A stretch of 64,000 bases of DNA from assembly GCF_030555055.1 (NCBI RefSeq), contig NZ_JAMOAO010000001.1:3472001-3536000 (forward strand), in the 5' to 3' direction. The position numbers were made by a program, and so were the translations under genes. Shown in pieces: positions 8,575 through 17,885 of the stretch (position 1 is its first letter; each line of letters opens with the position of its first letter). Source of the DNA: Nocardiopsis sp. YSL2. GTDB taxonomy: Bacteria > Actinomycetota > Actinomycetes > Streptosporangiales > Streptosporangiaceae. Below the pieces are notes generated by a model. That model was not told the origin of the DNA, did no database searches, and saw only the letters and a list, made by a program, of their open reading frames with translations.

Positions 8575-9558
8575 GTGAACGGCAGTGCGAGCCGTAGCCC
8601 CGACGCGCCCTTCGAGGTCGTCACCATGGGCCGCGTGGGCGTCGACGTCTACCCCGAACAGATCGGGGTCGGCCTGGACGCGGTGCGCTCCTTCGGCAAG
8701 TTCCTCGGCGGCAGTCCCACCAACGTCGCCGTCGCGGCCGCCCGGCACGGGCGCCGGTCGGCGGTCGTGACCCGCACCGGCGACGACCCCTTCGGTACCT
8801 TCGTCCACCGGGCCCTGCGCGGGTTCGGCGTGGACGACCGCTTCGTCGCACCGGTCTCCGGCCTGCCCACCCCCGTCACCTTCTGCGAGATCCACCCGCC
8901 GGACGACTTCCCCCTGTACTTCTACGGCCGCGACCCGAGCGCCCCCGACCTCCAGGTGCGCGCCGACGAGCTGGACCTGGACGCGATCACCGCCGCCGAC
9001 GTGTTCTGGGTGACCGTCACCGGCCTGTGCCAGGAGCCGAGCCGCACCGCCACGCTGGAGGCGCTCAGGGCCCGGGGCAGGAGCGGCATCACCATCATCG
9101 ACCTCGACTACCGGCCGATGTTCTGGTCCTCCCGCCAGGAGGCCCGGCGCTGGGTCGCCGAGGCGCTCCCGTACGCCACGGTCGCCGCGGGCAACCTCGA
9201 CGAGTGGGAGACCGCCGTCGGTGTCCGCGACCCCCGTGCCGCGGCCGACGCCGGCCGCGACGCCGGGATCGCCCTCGCCGTGGTCAAACAGGGCCCCGAG
9301 GGCGTGCTCGCCGTCGACGGCACCGGAGGGGTCCGGGTCCCGCCCGTCCCTGTCGACGTCGTCAACGGTCTCGGAGCGGGCGACGCCTTCGGCGGTGCGC
9401 TCTGCCACGGACTGCTCAGCGGATGGGACACCGAGCGCGTCATGCGTTTCGCCAACGCGGCGGGCGCCATCGTGGCCTCCCGGCTCTCCTGCTCGGACGC
9501 CATGCCCACCTCGGCCGAGGTCGAGGCCAAACTGGGGGAGGCCGCCCATGTCGGTTGA
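8575..9558 (+). CDS. iolC: 5-dehydro-2-deoxygluconokinase (PfkB family)
   Basis: Phosphorylates 5-dehydro-2-deoxygluconate to the 6-phosphate in inositol catabolism. The 327-residue protein shows the PfkB N-terminal signature FGKFLGGSPTNVAVAAARHG and the C-terminal ATP-site/catalytic motif NGLGAGDAFGGALCHGLL, where the Asp is the catalytic base. The GTG at 8575 has GGAGGT five bases upstream and is preferred over an in-frame GTG at 8554. Unlike the fused IolC-DUF2090 proteins of some bacteria, this one ends after the kinase domain, and the next gene overlaps it by 11 bp and may supply the aldolase. Confidence 0.9.
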   Translation: MNGSASRSPDAPFEVVTMGRVGVDVYPEQIGVGLDAVRSFGKFLGGSPTNVAVAAARHGRRSAVVTRTGDDPFGTFVHRALRGFGVDDRFVAPVSGLPTPVTFCEIHPPDDFPLYFYGRDPSAPDLQVRADELDLDAITAADVFWVTVTGLCQEPSRTATLEALRARGRSGITIIDLDYRPMFWSSRQEARRWVAEALPYATVAAGNLDEWETAVGVRDPRAAADAGRDAGIALAVVKQGPEGVLAVDGTGGVRVPPVPVDVVNGLGAGDAFGGALCHGLLSGWDTERVMRFANAAGAIVASRLSCSDAMPTSAEVEAKLGEAAHVG

Positions 9559-10441
9559 CGCCTTCCGCTCCATCGTCGAGACCCGGCTGCACAACCCGGG
9601 CGCGATCGCCGAGGCCGCGGCCGGGCGGGTGCGCCCCACCTCTCCGGTCGGCCCGGGCGGCAAGGCGATGATCGTCGCCGCCGACCACCCGGCGCGCGGC
9701 GCCCTGCGGTCGGGCAGCCGCCCGATGGCCATGGCCGACCGCGCCGACCTGCTGGAGCGGCTGTGCGCCGCGCTGGCGCGTCCCGGTGTCACCGGCGTGC
9801 TGGCGACCGCGGACATCCTGGAGGACCTGCTGCTGCTCCGGAACCCGGACGGCTCGGGCGTGCTGGACGGCAAGTCGGTCTTCGGTTCGATGAACCGCGG
9901 CGGCCTCGCGGGCGCAGCCTGGGAGATCGACGACCGGTTCACCGGCTACGACGCCGCCGGGATCGCCCGCATGGGCTTCGAGGGCGGCAAGATGCTGCTC
10001 CGTCTGGACTACGACGACGACCGGACGGTGCCCACACTGGAGAGCTGCGCCCGGGCGGTGAACGAGCTGAACGCCGCCCGTGTCACCGCCATGGTCGAAC
10101 CGTTCATCTCCGCCCGCACCGAGGGCGTCATCCGCAACGACCTGTCCCCGGACTCGGTCGCGCGCTCCATGGCCATCGCCTCCGGGCTCGGCAACACCTC
10201 GGCCTACACCTGGCTCAAGCTGCCGGTGGTCGCCGAGATGGAGCGGGTCATGGCCACCTCCACCCTGCCGACCGTGCTGCTGGGCGGCGAGCTGTCGGAG
10301 GACCCCGACGCCGCGTTCGCCCGCTGGGGCGAGGCGCTGAAGCTGCCCAACGTCATCGGCCTGACCGTGGGCCGGTCCCTGCTGTACCCGGCCGACGACG
10401 ACGTCGTGGCCGCCGTCGACACCGCTGTGGGGTTGCTGTGA
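9548..10441 (+). CDS. Cgl0159-type (beta/alpha)8 protein, probable DKGP aldolase
   Basis: A 297-residue TIM-barrel protein resembling the actinobacterial Cgl0159 family, often mislabelled deoxyribose-phosphate aldolase. Recognisable segments are MIVAADHPARGAL, GVLATADILEDLLLL, MGFEGGKMLLRLDYDD and TWLKLPVV, the last with a lysine suited to Schiff-base chemistry. It overlaps iolC by 11 bp and iolB by 4 bp, so it is translationally coupled within the iol operon. No IolJ is present in the window, so this protein most likely splits 5-dehydro-2-deoxygluconate-6-phosphate into dihydroxyacetone phosphate and malonate semialdehyde. That role is inferred from context. Confidence 0.72.
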   Translation: MSVDAFRSIVETRLHNPGAIAEAAAGRVRPTSPVGPGGKAMIVAADHPARGALRSGSRPMAMADRADLLERLCAALARPGVTGVLATADILEDLLLLRNPDGSGVLDGKSVFGSMNRGGLAGAAWEIDDRFTGYDAAGIARMGFEGGKMLLRLDYDDDRTVPTLESCARAVNELNAARVTAMVEPFISARTEGVIRNDLSPDSVARSMAIASGLGNTSAYTWLKLPVVAEMERVMATSTLPTVLLGGELSEDPDAAFARWGEALKLPNVIGLTVGRSLLYPADDDVVAAVDTAVGLL

Positions 10442-11334
10442 GCTCGAACGACAAGTACTACCTGCCCGCGGGGAGCACCGCCGCCCCGCCCTTCCGCACC
10501 GTCATCACCCCCGGGACCGCCGGGTGGGGCTACTCCGGCCTGCACGTCCTGGAGCTGGCGCCCGGCCAGGCCCGCGAGATCGCCACCGGCGACGCCGAGA
10601 CCCTCGTCCTGCCGCTCACCGGCGGGTGCGCGGTGTCGGTCGAGGGGCGCGAGTTCGCCGTGACGGGGCGCCGGTCGGTCTTCTCCCGCGTCACCGACTT
10701 CGTCTACCTGCCGCGCGACGCCCGCGCCGTCGTCTCCAGCGAGTCCGGCGGCCGGTTCGCGCTCCCCTCGGCGCGCTGCGAGCGGCGCCTGGAGCCGCGC
10801 TACCGCGCCGCCGAGGACGTGCCGGTCGAACTGCGCGGCGCGGGCCAGTCCAGCCGCCAGGTGAACAACTTCTGCACCCCCGCCACGTTCGACGCGGACC
10901 GGCTCATCGCCTGCGAGGTCCTCACGCCCGGCTCGAACTGGTCCTCCTACCCGCCGCACAAGCACGACGAGGCGACCGCGACCGAGTGCGAGCTGGAGGA
11001 GATCTACTACTTCGAGGTCGCCGACGGGCCGGTGGGCCCGGGTATCGGCTACCAGCGGGTCTACGGCACGCCGGAGCGCCCCATCGACGTCTTCGCCGAG
11101 GTGCGCTCCGAGGACGCCGTCCTCATCCCGCACGGCTGGCACGGCCCGTCGATGGCCGCGCCCGGCTACGACCTCTACTACCTCAACGTCATGGCGGGCC
11201 CCGGCCCGGAGCGGGCGTGGAGGATCTGCGACGACCCGGCGCACGGCTGGGTGCGCCGGACCTGGGCCGACCAGGAGACCGACCACCGCCTCCCGCTCAC
11301 CTCGACCGTGGAGAAGGGGGGCCCGGCACGATGA
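10438..11334 (+). CDS. iolB: 5-deoxy-glucuronate isomerase
   Basis: Isomerises 5-deoxy-glucuronate to 5-dehydro-2-deoxygluconate. The 298-residue protein is a bicupin; the C-terminal cupin has the metal-ligand set SYPPHKHDEA, the ELEEIYYFEV segment and HGWHGPSMAAPGYDLYYLN. The N-terminal cupin is visible around ETLVLPLTGGCAVSVEG. It starts at a GTG overlapping the previous stop (GTGA) and its own stop overlaps the iolD ATG, so translation is coupled on both sides. Confidence 0.93.
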   Translation: MSSNDKYYLPAGSTAAPPFRTVITPGTAGWGYSGLHVLELAPGQAREIATGDAETLVLPLTGGCAVSVEGREFAVTGRRSVFSRVTDFVYLPRDARAVVSSESGGRFALPSARCERRLEPRYRAAEDVPVELRGAGQSSRQVNNFCTPATFDADRLIACEVLTPGSNWSSYPPHKHDEATATECELEEIYYFEVADGPVGPGIGYQRVYGTPERPIDVFAEVRSEDAVLIPHGWHGPSMAAPGYDLYYLNVMAGPGPERAWRICDDPAHGWVRRTWADQETDHRLPLTSTVEKGGPAR

Positions 11335-13241
11335 GCGACTCCACCGATCCCACCGGCGCCGCGACCGTCCGCCTCACCACGGCCCAGGCCCTGGTCCGGT
11401 TCCTCGCCGCGCAGTACAGCGAGCGCGACGGCGTCGAGCAGCGGTTCATCCCCGGCGCGTGGGGCATCTTCGGGCACGGCAACGTCGCCGGCCTGGGCCA
11501 GGCGCTGCTCCAGGCCGCCCGGACGGGCCCGGGGCCGGGGGAGCTGCCCTACTACCTGGCCCGCAACGAGCAGGGCATGGTGCACGCCGCCGTCGCGTTC
11601 GCCAAGACCCGCAACCGGCTGCAGACCTTCGCCTGCTCCGCCTCCACCGGCCCCGGCTCCACGAACATGGTCACCGGAGCGGCGCTGGCCACCACCAACC
11701 GCGTCCCCGTCCTGCTGCTGCCCAGCGACATGTTCGCCACCCGCCGCCCCGACCCGGTGCTCCAGCAGCTGGAGGACACCCGCGGCGGCGACGTCACCGT
11801 CAACGACGTGTTCCGCCCGGTCTCCAAGTACTTCGACCGCGTCACCCGCCCCGAGCAGCTCATCCCGGCCGCCCAGGCGGCCATGCGGGTCCTGACCGAC
11901 CCGGTCGAGACCGGCGCGGTCACCCTGTGCCTGCCCCAGGACGTGCAGGCCGAGGCCCACGACTGGCCGACGGCGTTCTTCCGCAGGCGCGTGTGGCACA
12001 TCGGCCGCCCGCTCCCGGAGCCGGACGCCCTGGCCCGCGCCGCCTCGGTGATCCGCGGGGCCGAGCGGCCCCTGCTGGTCGCGGGCGGCGGCGTGGTCTA
12101 CTCCGAAGCCGAGACCGCGCTGCGCGCGTTCGCCGAGGCCACCGGCGTCCCGGTCGCCGACACCCACGCGGGCAAGGGCGCGCTGCCCTGGGACCACGAC
12201 CGCGCGGTCGGCGGGATCGGGTCCACCGGCGCCCGGAGCGCCAACGAGCTGGCCCGCGAGGCCGACGTGGTGATCGGCGTCGGCACCCGCTACAGCGACT
12301 TCACCACCGCCAGCCACACCGTCTTCGCCGATCCCGACGTCACGTTCGTCAACCTGAACGTGGCCCGGCTCGACGCCGCCAAGCACGCGGCCGCCCAGCT
12401 CGTCTCCGACGCCCGCACGGGCCTGGAGGCGCTGCGCCGGGAACTGGCCGGCTGGGAGGTCGGGGCCGGCTACCGGGCCCGCACCCGGGAACTGGCCGAC
12501 GAGTGGGCCAGGACCACCGACGCCTGCTACGCCGTCGACCACGGTCCGCTGCCCGCCCAGACGGCCGTGCTCGGGGCGCTCAACGACGTCCTCGACGACC
12601 GCGACGTGGTCATCAACGCGGCCGGGAGCATGCCCGGCGACCTGCAGATGCTGTGGCGGGCGCGGGACCCCAGGGCCTACCACGTGGAGTACGCCTACTC
12701 CTGCATGGGCTACGAGGTGGCCGCCGGGACCGGCGTGAAGATGGCCGACCCCTCGCGCGAGGTGGTCGTACTGGTCGGAGACGGCTCCTACCTGATGATG
12801 GCCCAGGAGATCGTGACCATGGTCTCCGAGGGCCTGAAGGTCATCATCGTCATCGTCCAGAACCACGGCTTCGCCTCGATCGGGTCCCTGTCGGAGTCGC
12901 TCGGCTCCCAGCGCTTCGGAACGAAGTACCGCTACCGCGACCCGGACAGCGGCCGGCTCGACGGGCCCGTCCTGCCCGTGGACCTGGCGGCCAACGCCGC
13001 CAGCCTGGGCGCCCGCGTCATCCGCGCCGACGGGATCACGGAGTTCCGCGCGGCCCTGACCGAGGCCAAGGCGGCCGAGACCACCACGGTCGTGCACGTC
13101 GAGACCGACCTGGAGGGTCCCAACCCGCCCGGCAGCGCCTGGTGGGACGTGCCCGTCAGCCAGGTGTCCGAGTTGGACAGTACCCGCGACGCGTACCGCA
13201 CCTACCGCTCCCACCAGCAGGGACAGCGCCACTACCTGTGA
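11331..13241 (+). CDS. iolD: 3D-(3,5/4)-trihydroxycyclohexane-1,2-dione hydrolase
   Basis: Thiamine-diphosphate enzyme that opens the inositol ring, giving 5-deoxy-glucuronate. The 636-residue protein has an N-terminal pyrimidine-binding domain with the activating glutamate in NEQGMVHAAVAFAK, a central domain, and a C-terminal pyrophosphate-binding domain with GDGSYLMMAQEI and VQNHGFASIGSLSESLG. Length and motifs fit IolD rather than acetolactate synthase. The ATG overlaps the iolB stop (ATGA). Confidence 0.94.
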   Translation: MSDSTDPTGAATVRLTTAQALVRFLAAQYSERDGVEQRFIPGAWGIFGHGNVAGLGQALLQAARTGPGPGELPYYLARNEQGMVHAAVAFAKTRNRLQTFACSASTGPGSTNMVTGAALATTNRVPVLLLPSDMFATRRPDPVLQQLEDTRGGDVTVNDVFRPVSKYFDRVTRPEQLIPAAQAAMRVLTDPVETGAVTLCLPQDVQAEAHDWPTAFFRRRVWHIGRPLPEPDALARAASVIRGAERPLLVAGGGVVYSEAETALRAFAEATGVPVADTHAGKGALPWDHDRAVGGIGSTGARSANELAREADVVIGVGTRYSDFTTASHTVFADPDVTFVNLNVARLDAAKHAAAQLVSDARTGLEALRRELAGWEVGAGYRARTRELADEWARTTDACYAVDHGPLPAQTAVLGALNDVLDDRDVVINAAGSMPGDLQMLWRARDPRAYHVEYAYSCMGYEVAAGTGVKMADPSREVVVLVGDGSYLMMAQEIVTMVSEGLKVIIVIVQNHGFASIGSLSESLGSQRFGTKYRYRDPDSGRLDGPVLPVDLAANAASLGARVIRADGITEFRAALTEAKAAETTTVVHVETDLEGPNPPGSAWWDVPVSQVSELDSTRDAYRTYRSHQQGQRHYL

Positions 13242-13267
13242 CGCCCTCCCGGAAGAAGGAAACGACA

Positions 13268-14764
13268 GTGAAGACCGTTCAGCACTGGATCGACGGGGCC
13301 GCGACCTCCGGGGCCTCGACCCGCACCGCACCGGTGTGGGACCCGGCCACCGGCCGTCAGCAGGCCGCCGTCCTGCTCGCCGAGCGGGCCGACGTCGACG
13401 CCGCGGTCGCGGCCGCCGCCAGGGCCTTCGAGAGCTGGGGCGACTCCTCCCTGACCAAGCGCACCCGCGTGCTGTTCTCCCTGCGCGAGCTCCTGGCCAG
13501 GCACGAGGACGAGATGGCGCGGATCATCGCCGCCGAGCACGGGAAGGTCATCGACGACGCCAGGGGCGAGATCGTCCGCGGCCGCGAGGTCGTCGAGTAC
13601 GCGTGCGGCATCATCAGCGCCCTCAAGGGCGGCTACTCCGACCAGATCTCCACCGGGGTCGACACCTTCGACTTCCGCCAGCCGCTGGGCGTGGTCGCCG
13701 GCATCACCCCGTTCAACTTCCCGATCATGGTGCCGCTGTGGATGCACCCGATCGCGATCGCCTGCGGCAACACGTTCGTCCTCAAGCCGAGCGAGCGCGA
13801 CCCCTCGGCGTCGAACTTCGTCGCCCGGCTGTACGCCGACGCCGGACTGCCCGACGGGGTGTTCAACGTCGTGCACGGCGACAAGGGCGCGGTCGACGGC
13901 ATCCTCGACCACCCGGGGATCGAGGCGGTCTCCTTCGTCGGCTCCACGCCGATCGCCCAGTACGTCCACGAGCGCGCCACCGCGGCCGGCAAGCGCGTCC
14001 AGGCCCTCGGCGGCGCCAAGAACCACGCGGTGGTCCTGCCCGACGCCGACCTGGAGTTCGCCGCCGACCACCTGACCGCCGCCGCGTTCGGCTCCGCCGG
14101 ACAGCGCTGCATGGCCGTCTCCGCGGCCGTCGCCGTGGGCGAGGCCGCCGACGCCCTGGTGCCGGTGCTCGCCGCCAAGGCCGAGGCGATCAGGGTCGGC
14201 CCCGGCCAGGACGCCGCCAACGACATGGGCCCGGTCATCACCGCCCAGGCCCGCGACCGCGTCGCCTCGTTCGTGGCCTCCGGCCGGGAGCAGGGCGCCG
14301 TCGTGGTCGTCGACGGCCGCGACCTCCAGGTGGAGGGGCACGAGGAGGGCTTCTTCGTCGGCCCGTCGCTGCTGGACAGGGTCACCGCGGACATGGACGT
14401 GTACCGGCAGGAGGTCTTCGGGCCGCTGCTGGTCGTGGTCCGCGCGGCCGACCTCGACGAGGCGATCGAGATCGTCAACGCCAACCCGTACGGCAACGGC
14501 ACCGCCGTGTTCACCAGCGACGGCGAGTCCGCGCGCCGCTTCCAGCGCGCGGTCACCGTCGGGATGATCGGCGTCAACGTGCCGATCCCCGTGCCCATGT
14601 CGCACTACTCCTTCGGCGGGTGGAAGGACTCCCTGTTCGGCGGCCACCACATCCACGGCCCCGAGGGCGTGCACTTCTACACCCGCGCCAAGGTCGTCAC
14701 CAGCCGGTGGCCGCACGTCGACCGCTCGGTCGGGGCCGCCTTCCACTTCCCTTCCCACGGCTGA
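13268..14764 (+). CDS. mmsA: CoA-acylating methylmalonate-semialdehyde dehydrogenase
   Basis: Oxidises malonate semialdehyde to acetyl-CoA and CO2, the last inositol-specific step (IolA). The 498-residue aldehyde dehydrogenase has catalytic Cys281 in GSAGQRCMAVS. It lacks the general-base glutamate of ordinary aldehyde dehydrogenases, having ALGGAKNHAVV instead, the hallmark of the CoA-dependent subfamily. ITPFNFPIMVPLWM is the cofactor-site segment. The GTG start is preceded by AAGGA, 26 bp after iolD. Within this operon malonate semialdehyde is the expected substrate, although valine-derived substrates are also used by the family. Confidence 0.93.
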   Translation: MKTVQHWIDGAATSGASTRTAPVWDPATGRQQAAVLLAERADVDAAVAAAARAFESWGDSSLTKRTRVLFSLRELLARHEDEMARIIAAEHGKVIDDARGEIVRGREVVEYACGIISALKGGYSDQISTGVDTFDFRQPLGVVAGITPFNFPIMVPLWMHPIAIACGNTFVLKPSERDPSASNFVARLYADAGLPDGVFNVVHGDKGAVDGILDHPGIEAVSFVGSTPIAQYVHERATAAGKRVQALGGAKNHAVVLPDADLEFAADHLTAAAFGSAGQRCMAVSAAVAVGEAADALVPVLAAKAEAIRVGPGQDAANDMGPVITAQARDRVASFVASGREQGAVVVVDGRDLQVEGHEEGFFVGPSLLDRVTADMDVYRQEVFGPLLVVVRAADLDEAIEIVNANPYGNGTAVFTSDGESARRFQRAVTVGMIGVNVPIPVPMSHYSFGGWKDSLFGGHHIHGPEGVHFYTRAKVVTSRWPHVDRSVGAAFHFPSHG

Positions 14765-14796
14765 CACCCGCACGTACTCCCCGAAACGAGGCAGAC

Positions 14797-15708
14797 ATGA
14801 CCGACCGACTGGTCCTCGGATCCGCACCCGACTCCTGGGGCGTGTGGTTCCCCGAGGACGAGCACCAGACACCGTGGCACCGGTTCCTCGACGAGCTGAC
14901 CGAGGCCGGGTACGAGTGGCTCGAACTGGGCCCCTACGGGTACCTGCCCACCGACCCCGCCCAGCTGGCCGACGAGGTGGGACGGCGCGGCCTGAAGGTC
15001 TCCGGCGGCACCGTGTTCGGCAACCTGCACGACCCGCACGCCTGGGACGACACCGTCGCCACCGTCCGCAAGGTGGCGGAGCTGACCGCCGCGGTGGGCG
15101 CGCACCACCTGGTGTTCATCCCGCCGATGTACCGGGACGAGAAGACCGGCGAGTTCAGCGAGTCCCCGACGCTCGACGACGGGCAGTGGCGCAACCTCAC
15201 CAGGTCCGCCGACGAGCTCGGCCGGATCCTGCTGGGCGACTACGACGTGCGCCTGTGCCTGCACTCGCACGCCGACACCCACATCCAGACCCAGCCGGAG
15301 ATCGAGCGGTTCCTCGACGGGACCGACCCCGAGTACGTCTCCCTGTGCCTGGACACCGGTCACGTCGCCTACGGCGGCGGCGACGCGGTCGACCTGATCC
15401 ACCGGTACTCCGAGCGCGTGGACTACGTCCACATCAAGCAGATGGACCCGGAGGTCATCCGGCAGGTCAACGAGGAGAAGCTCGGCTTCGGCGAGGCCGT
15501 CAAGCGCGGCGTGTGCGTGGAGCCGCCCGCCGGGGAACCCGCGCCCGCCGCGGTCCTCGACGCGCTCCGCGACGTCGACGCCCGGCTCTTCGTGATCGTC
15601 GAGCAGGACCTGTACCCCTGCGAGCCGGAGGTCCCGCTGCCCATCGCGGTGCGGACCCGCAAGTACCTCGACAGCTGCGGATTGGGGGCACGCCACCAGA
15701 AGGCCTGA
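14797..15708 (+). CDS. iolE: Inosose dehydratase
   Basis: Dehydrates 2-keto-myo-inositol to the diketone used by IolD. The 303-residue protein is a xylose-isomerase-like TIM barrel starting with LVLGSAPDSWGVWFPEDEHQ. Metal and substrate residues sit in VRLCLHSHADTHIQT, LCLDTGHVAYGGGD and VDYVHIKQMDPEV, and FVIVEQDLY supplies the last glutamate. It lies 32 bp after mmsA; a 117-bp gap with a hairpin separates it from the transporter genes. Confidence 0.92.
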   Translation: MTDRLVLGSAPDSWGVWFPEDEHQTPWHRFLDELTEAGYEWLELGPYGYLPTDPAQLADEVGRRGLKVSGGTVFGNLHDPHAWDDTVATVRKVAELTAAVGAHHLVFIPPMYRDEKTGEFSESPTLDDGQWRNLTRSADELGRILLGDYDVRLCLHSHADTHIQTQPEIERFLDGTDPEYVSLCLDTGHVAYGGGDAVDLIHRYSERVDYVHIKQMDPEVIRQVNEEKLGFGEAVKRGVCVEPPAGEPAPAAVLDALRDVDARLFVIVEQDLYPCEPEVPLPIAVRTRKYLDSCGLGARHQKA

Positions 15709-15725
15709 CACGGTTCCACCACGCT

Positions 15726-15746
15726 GAGCCGCCGGTGCGGCGGCTC
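15726..15746 (+). terminator. Intercistronic hairpin between iolE and the transporter genes
   Basis: GAGCCGCCG and CGGCGGCTC form a perfect 9-bp stem with a 3-base loop, 17 bases after the iolE stop. No T-run follows, so it may be a weak terminator, or an RNA-processing or stability element that changes transporter expression relative to the enzymes. Confidence 0.45.
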
Positions 15747-15825
15747 CCCGCAAGTCGCGTCGCCCCTCGTGACCTCCTTCACCACAGATGAGTGCATCCC
15801 CTTCAGACCGACAAGAGGTCGACAC

Positions 15826-16809
15826 ATGAAGCGCAACACCACCTACACCGCACTGCTCGCGGGCACCGCGAGCCTCCTGCTCCTGGGCACGGCGTGCTCG
15901 TCCGAGGGAGGCCGTGACACGGCCTCCGAGGAGGGTGTGGACACCCCGGAGCTCACCATCGCGATGATCACCCACGAGGTCCCGGGCGACACGTTCTGGG
16001 ACATCGTCCGGGCGGGAGCCGAGGACGCGGCGGCGAAGAGCAACATCGACCTGGAGTACGCCTCCGACCCGGAGGCGCGCGAGCAGGCCAGTCTGATCCA
16101 GAACGCGATCGACCGGGAGGTGGACGGCATCGCCGTCACCCTCTCCACGCCCGACGTCCTGGAGGGCGCCATCGCCGACGCCGAGGCCGCGGGCATCCCC
16201 GTGGTGGCGTTCAACTCCGGCATCGAGGAGTGGGCGGACATGGGCGTCCAGCAGTACTTCGGCACCGACGAGCACCTCGCCGGGACCGCCTTCGGCGAAC
16301 GGCTCACCGAGGTCGGCGCCCAGAACGCCCTGTGCGTGATCCAGGAACAGGGCCACGTCGCGCTGGAGACCCGCTGCTCGTCCCTGGGCGAGGCCTTCGA
16401 GGGCGACTCCGAGGTGCTCTACGTGGACAGCGCGAACATGCCGGAGGTCCGCTCCAGCATCTCCGCCAAGCTCCAGGAGGACGACGACATCGACTACGTC
16501 GTCACTCTGGGCGCCCCGATCGCCATGACCGCGATCGACGCCATCGACGACGCGGGCAGTGACGCCGCGGTCGCCACCTTCGACACCAACAGCGAACTGG
16601 TCGGCGCCATCCAGGAGGGCATCGTCCAGTGGGCCGTCGACCAGCAGCCCTACCTGCAGGGCTACCTGGCCGTCGACTCCCTGTGGCTCTACAACACCAA
16701 CGGCAACACCTCCGGTGGCGGCACCGAGCCGGTCCTGACCGGTCCGGCGTTCGTCGACGAGACCAACGTCGACGAGATCGCCGTGTTCGCCGAGGAAGGA
16801 ACCCGATAG
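15826..16809 (+). CDS. Sugar (inositol) ABC transporter substrate-binding lipoprotein
   Basis: Extracellular substrate-binding protein of the ribose/inositol (CUT2) type, 327 residues. A signal peptide ends in the lipobox LLGTAC, giving a lipid-anchored Cys24. The mature part has the periplasmic-binding-protein-1 fold: IAMITHEVPGDTFWDIVRAG, IQNAIDREVDGIAVTLSTPD and GIVQWAVDQQPYLQGYLAV. It is three bases from the permease and lies inside the inositol locus, so inositol is the likely ligand. The ATG at 15826 has AGAGGT upstream; the longer frame from 15769 has no support. Confidence 0.88.
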   Translation: MKRNTTYTALLAGTASLLLLGTACSSEGGRDTASEEGVDTPELTIAMITHEVPGDTFWDIVRAGAEDAAAKSNIDLEYASDPEAREQASLIQNAIDREVDGIAVTLSTPDVLEGAIADAEAAGIPVVAFNSGIEEWADMGVQQYFGTDEHLAGTAFGERLTEVGAQNALCVIQEQGHVALETRCSSLGEAFEGDSEVLYVDSANMPEVRSSISAKLQEDDDIDYVVTLGAPIAMTAIDAIDDAGSDAAVATFDTNSELVGAIQEGIVQWAVDQQPYLQGYLAVDSLWLYNTNGNTSGGGTEPVLTGPAFVDETNVDEIAVFAEEGTR

Positions 16810-16812
16810 ACC

Positions 16813-17880
16813 ATGAGTCAGCTCCTGACTCCGAAGGCGCCGCCCCCCTCGGGGGGCGGCTCCGAGAAGACGCTCCGGGTGACCCGGAGGTCGGCGCTGC
16901 GCAGGTTCATGACACGGCCCGAAGTCGGCTCCCTGGTCGGCGCGGTCATCGTCTTCAGCCTCTTCTTCAGCATCGCCGACCCGTTCCGCACCGGCGGCGC
17001 GATCGCGACGATCCTGTACGCGAGCTCCACCATCGGCATCATGGCCGTGGGCGTGGCACTGCTGATGATCGGCGGCGAGTTCGACCTGTCCGCCGGCGTC
17101 GCGGTGATCACCTCCGGCCTGGCCGCCTCCATGTTCGCCTGGTACTTCGCGGTGAACGTGTGGGTGGGAGCGGCGTTCGCCCTGGCCGTCTCGCTGGCCA
17201 TCGGGTTCCTCAACGGGTGGATCCTGGTGCGGACCAGGCTCCCCAGCTTCCTGGTGACACTGTCGATGTTCCTGATGCTCCAGGGGCTCAACATCGCCAT
17301 CACGAAGCTGGTCACGGGCCAGGTGTCCACGACCAACATCGCGAACATGGACGGCTTCGACTCCGCGCGGGCGGTGTTCGCCTCCAGCTTCTCCGTCCTG
17401 GGGATCGACGTCCGCATCACCGTCCTGTGGTGGCTGGTGTTCGTCGCAGTGGCCACGTGGGTGCTGATGCGGACCAAGGTCGGCAACTGGATCTACGCGG
17501 TCGGCGGCAACCAGGAGAGCGCCAGGGCGGTCGGCGTTCCGGTCGCCAGGGTCAAGATCGGCCTGTTCATGACGGTCGGCTTCACGGCCTGGTTCTCGGG
17601 CATGCACCTGCTCTTCATGTTCAACACCGTGCAGTCGGGTGAGGGCGTCGGCAACGAGCTGCTGTACATCATGGCCGCGGTCGTCGGAGGGTGCCTGCTC
17701 ACCGGCGGCTACGGGACCGTCGTCGGCGCCGCGATCGGCGCGTTCATCTACGGCATGACCCGCCAGGGCATCGTCTACGCCGGCTGGGACAACAACTGGG
17801 TGTTCTTCTTCGTCGGCGCGATGCTGCTGCTGGCCGTCGTGGTCAACGGCTGGGTCCGTACACAGGCGAACAAGAGGTGA
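16813..17880 (+). CDS. Ribose/inositol-type ABC transporter permease
   Basis: Membrane permease of the CUT2 (RbsC) family, 355 residues with about nine or ten hydrophobic segments. Family signatures include [41 protein letters not shown] and [15 protein letters not shown] cytoplasmic N-terminal tail of about 38 residues contains PPPSGGG, encoded by a strong GC hairpin at 16839-16860. It is placed between the binding protein and the ATPase and forms the transmembrane part of the inositol importer. Confidence 0.9.
   Translation: MSQLLTPKAPPPSGGGSEKTLRVTRRSALRRFMTRPEVGSLVGAVIVFSLFFSIADPFRTGGAIATILYASSTIGIMAVGVALLMIGGEFDLSAGVAVITSGLAASMFAWYFAVNVWVGAAFALAVSLAIGFLNGWILVRTRLPSFLVTLSMFLMLQGLNIAITKLVTGQVSTTNIANMDGFDSARAVFASSFSVLGIDVRITVLWWLVFVAVATWVLMRTKVGNWIYAVGGNQESARAVGVPVARVKIGLFMTVGFTAWFSGMHLLFMFNTVQSGEGVGNELLYIMAAVVGGCLLTGGYGTVVGAAIGAFIYGMTRQGIVYAGWDNNWVFFFVGAMLLLAVVVNGWVRTQANKR
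16839..16860 (+). promoter_or_regulatory. Intragenic GC hairpin at the start of the permease gene
   Basis: GCCGCCCCC and GGGGGCGGC form a 9-bp stem closing a four-base CTCG loop, inside codons 9-16 of the permease. Such a structure just after the start could slow ribosomes or RNA polymerase and lower permease output relative to the binding protein (inference). Confidence 0.35.
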
Positions 17881-17885
17881 GCGAG

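Noticed and set aside
14677-17607. A 976-codon minus-strand open frame
   Set aside because: Antisense to mmsA, iolE and the transporter genes, all of which have clear domains; no domain is visible in the antisense product.
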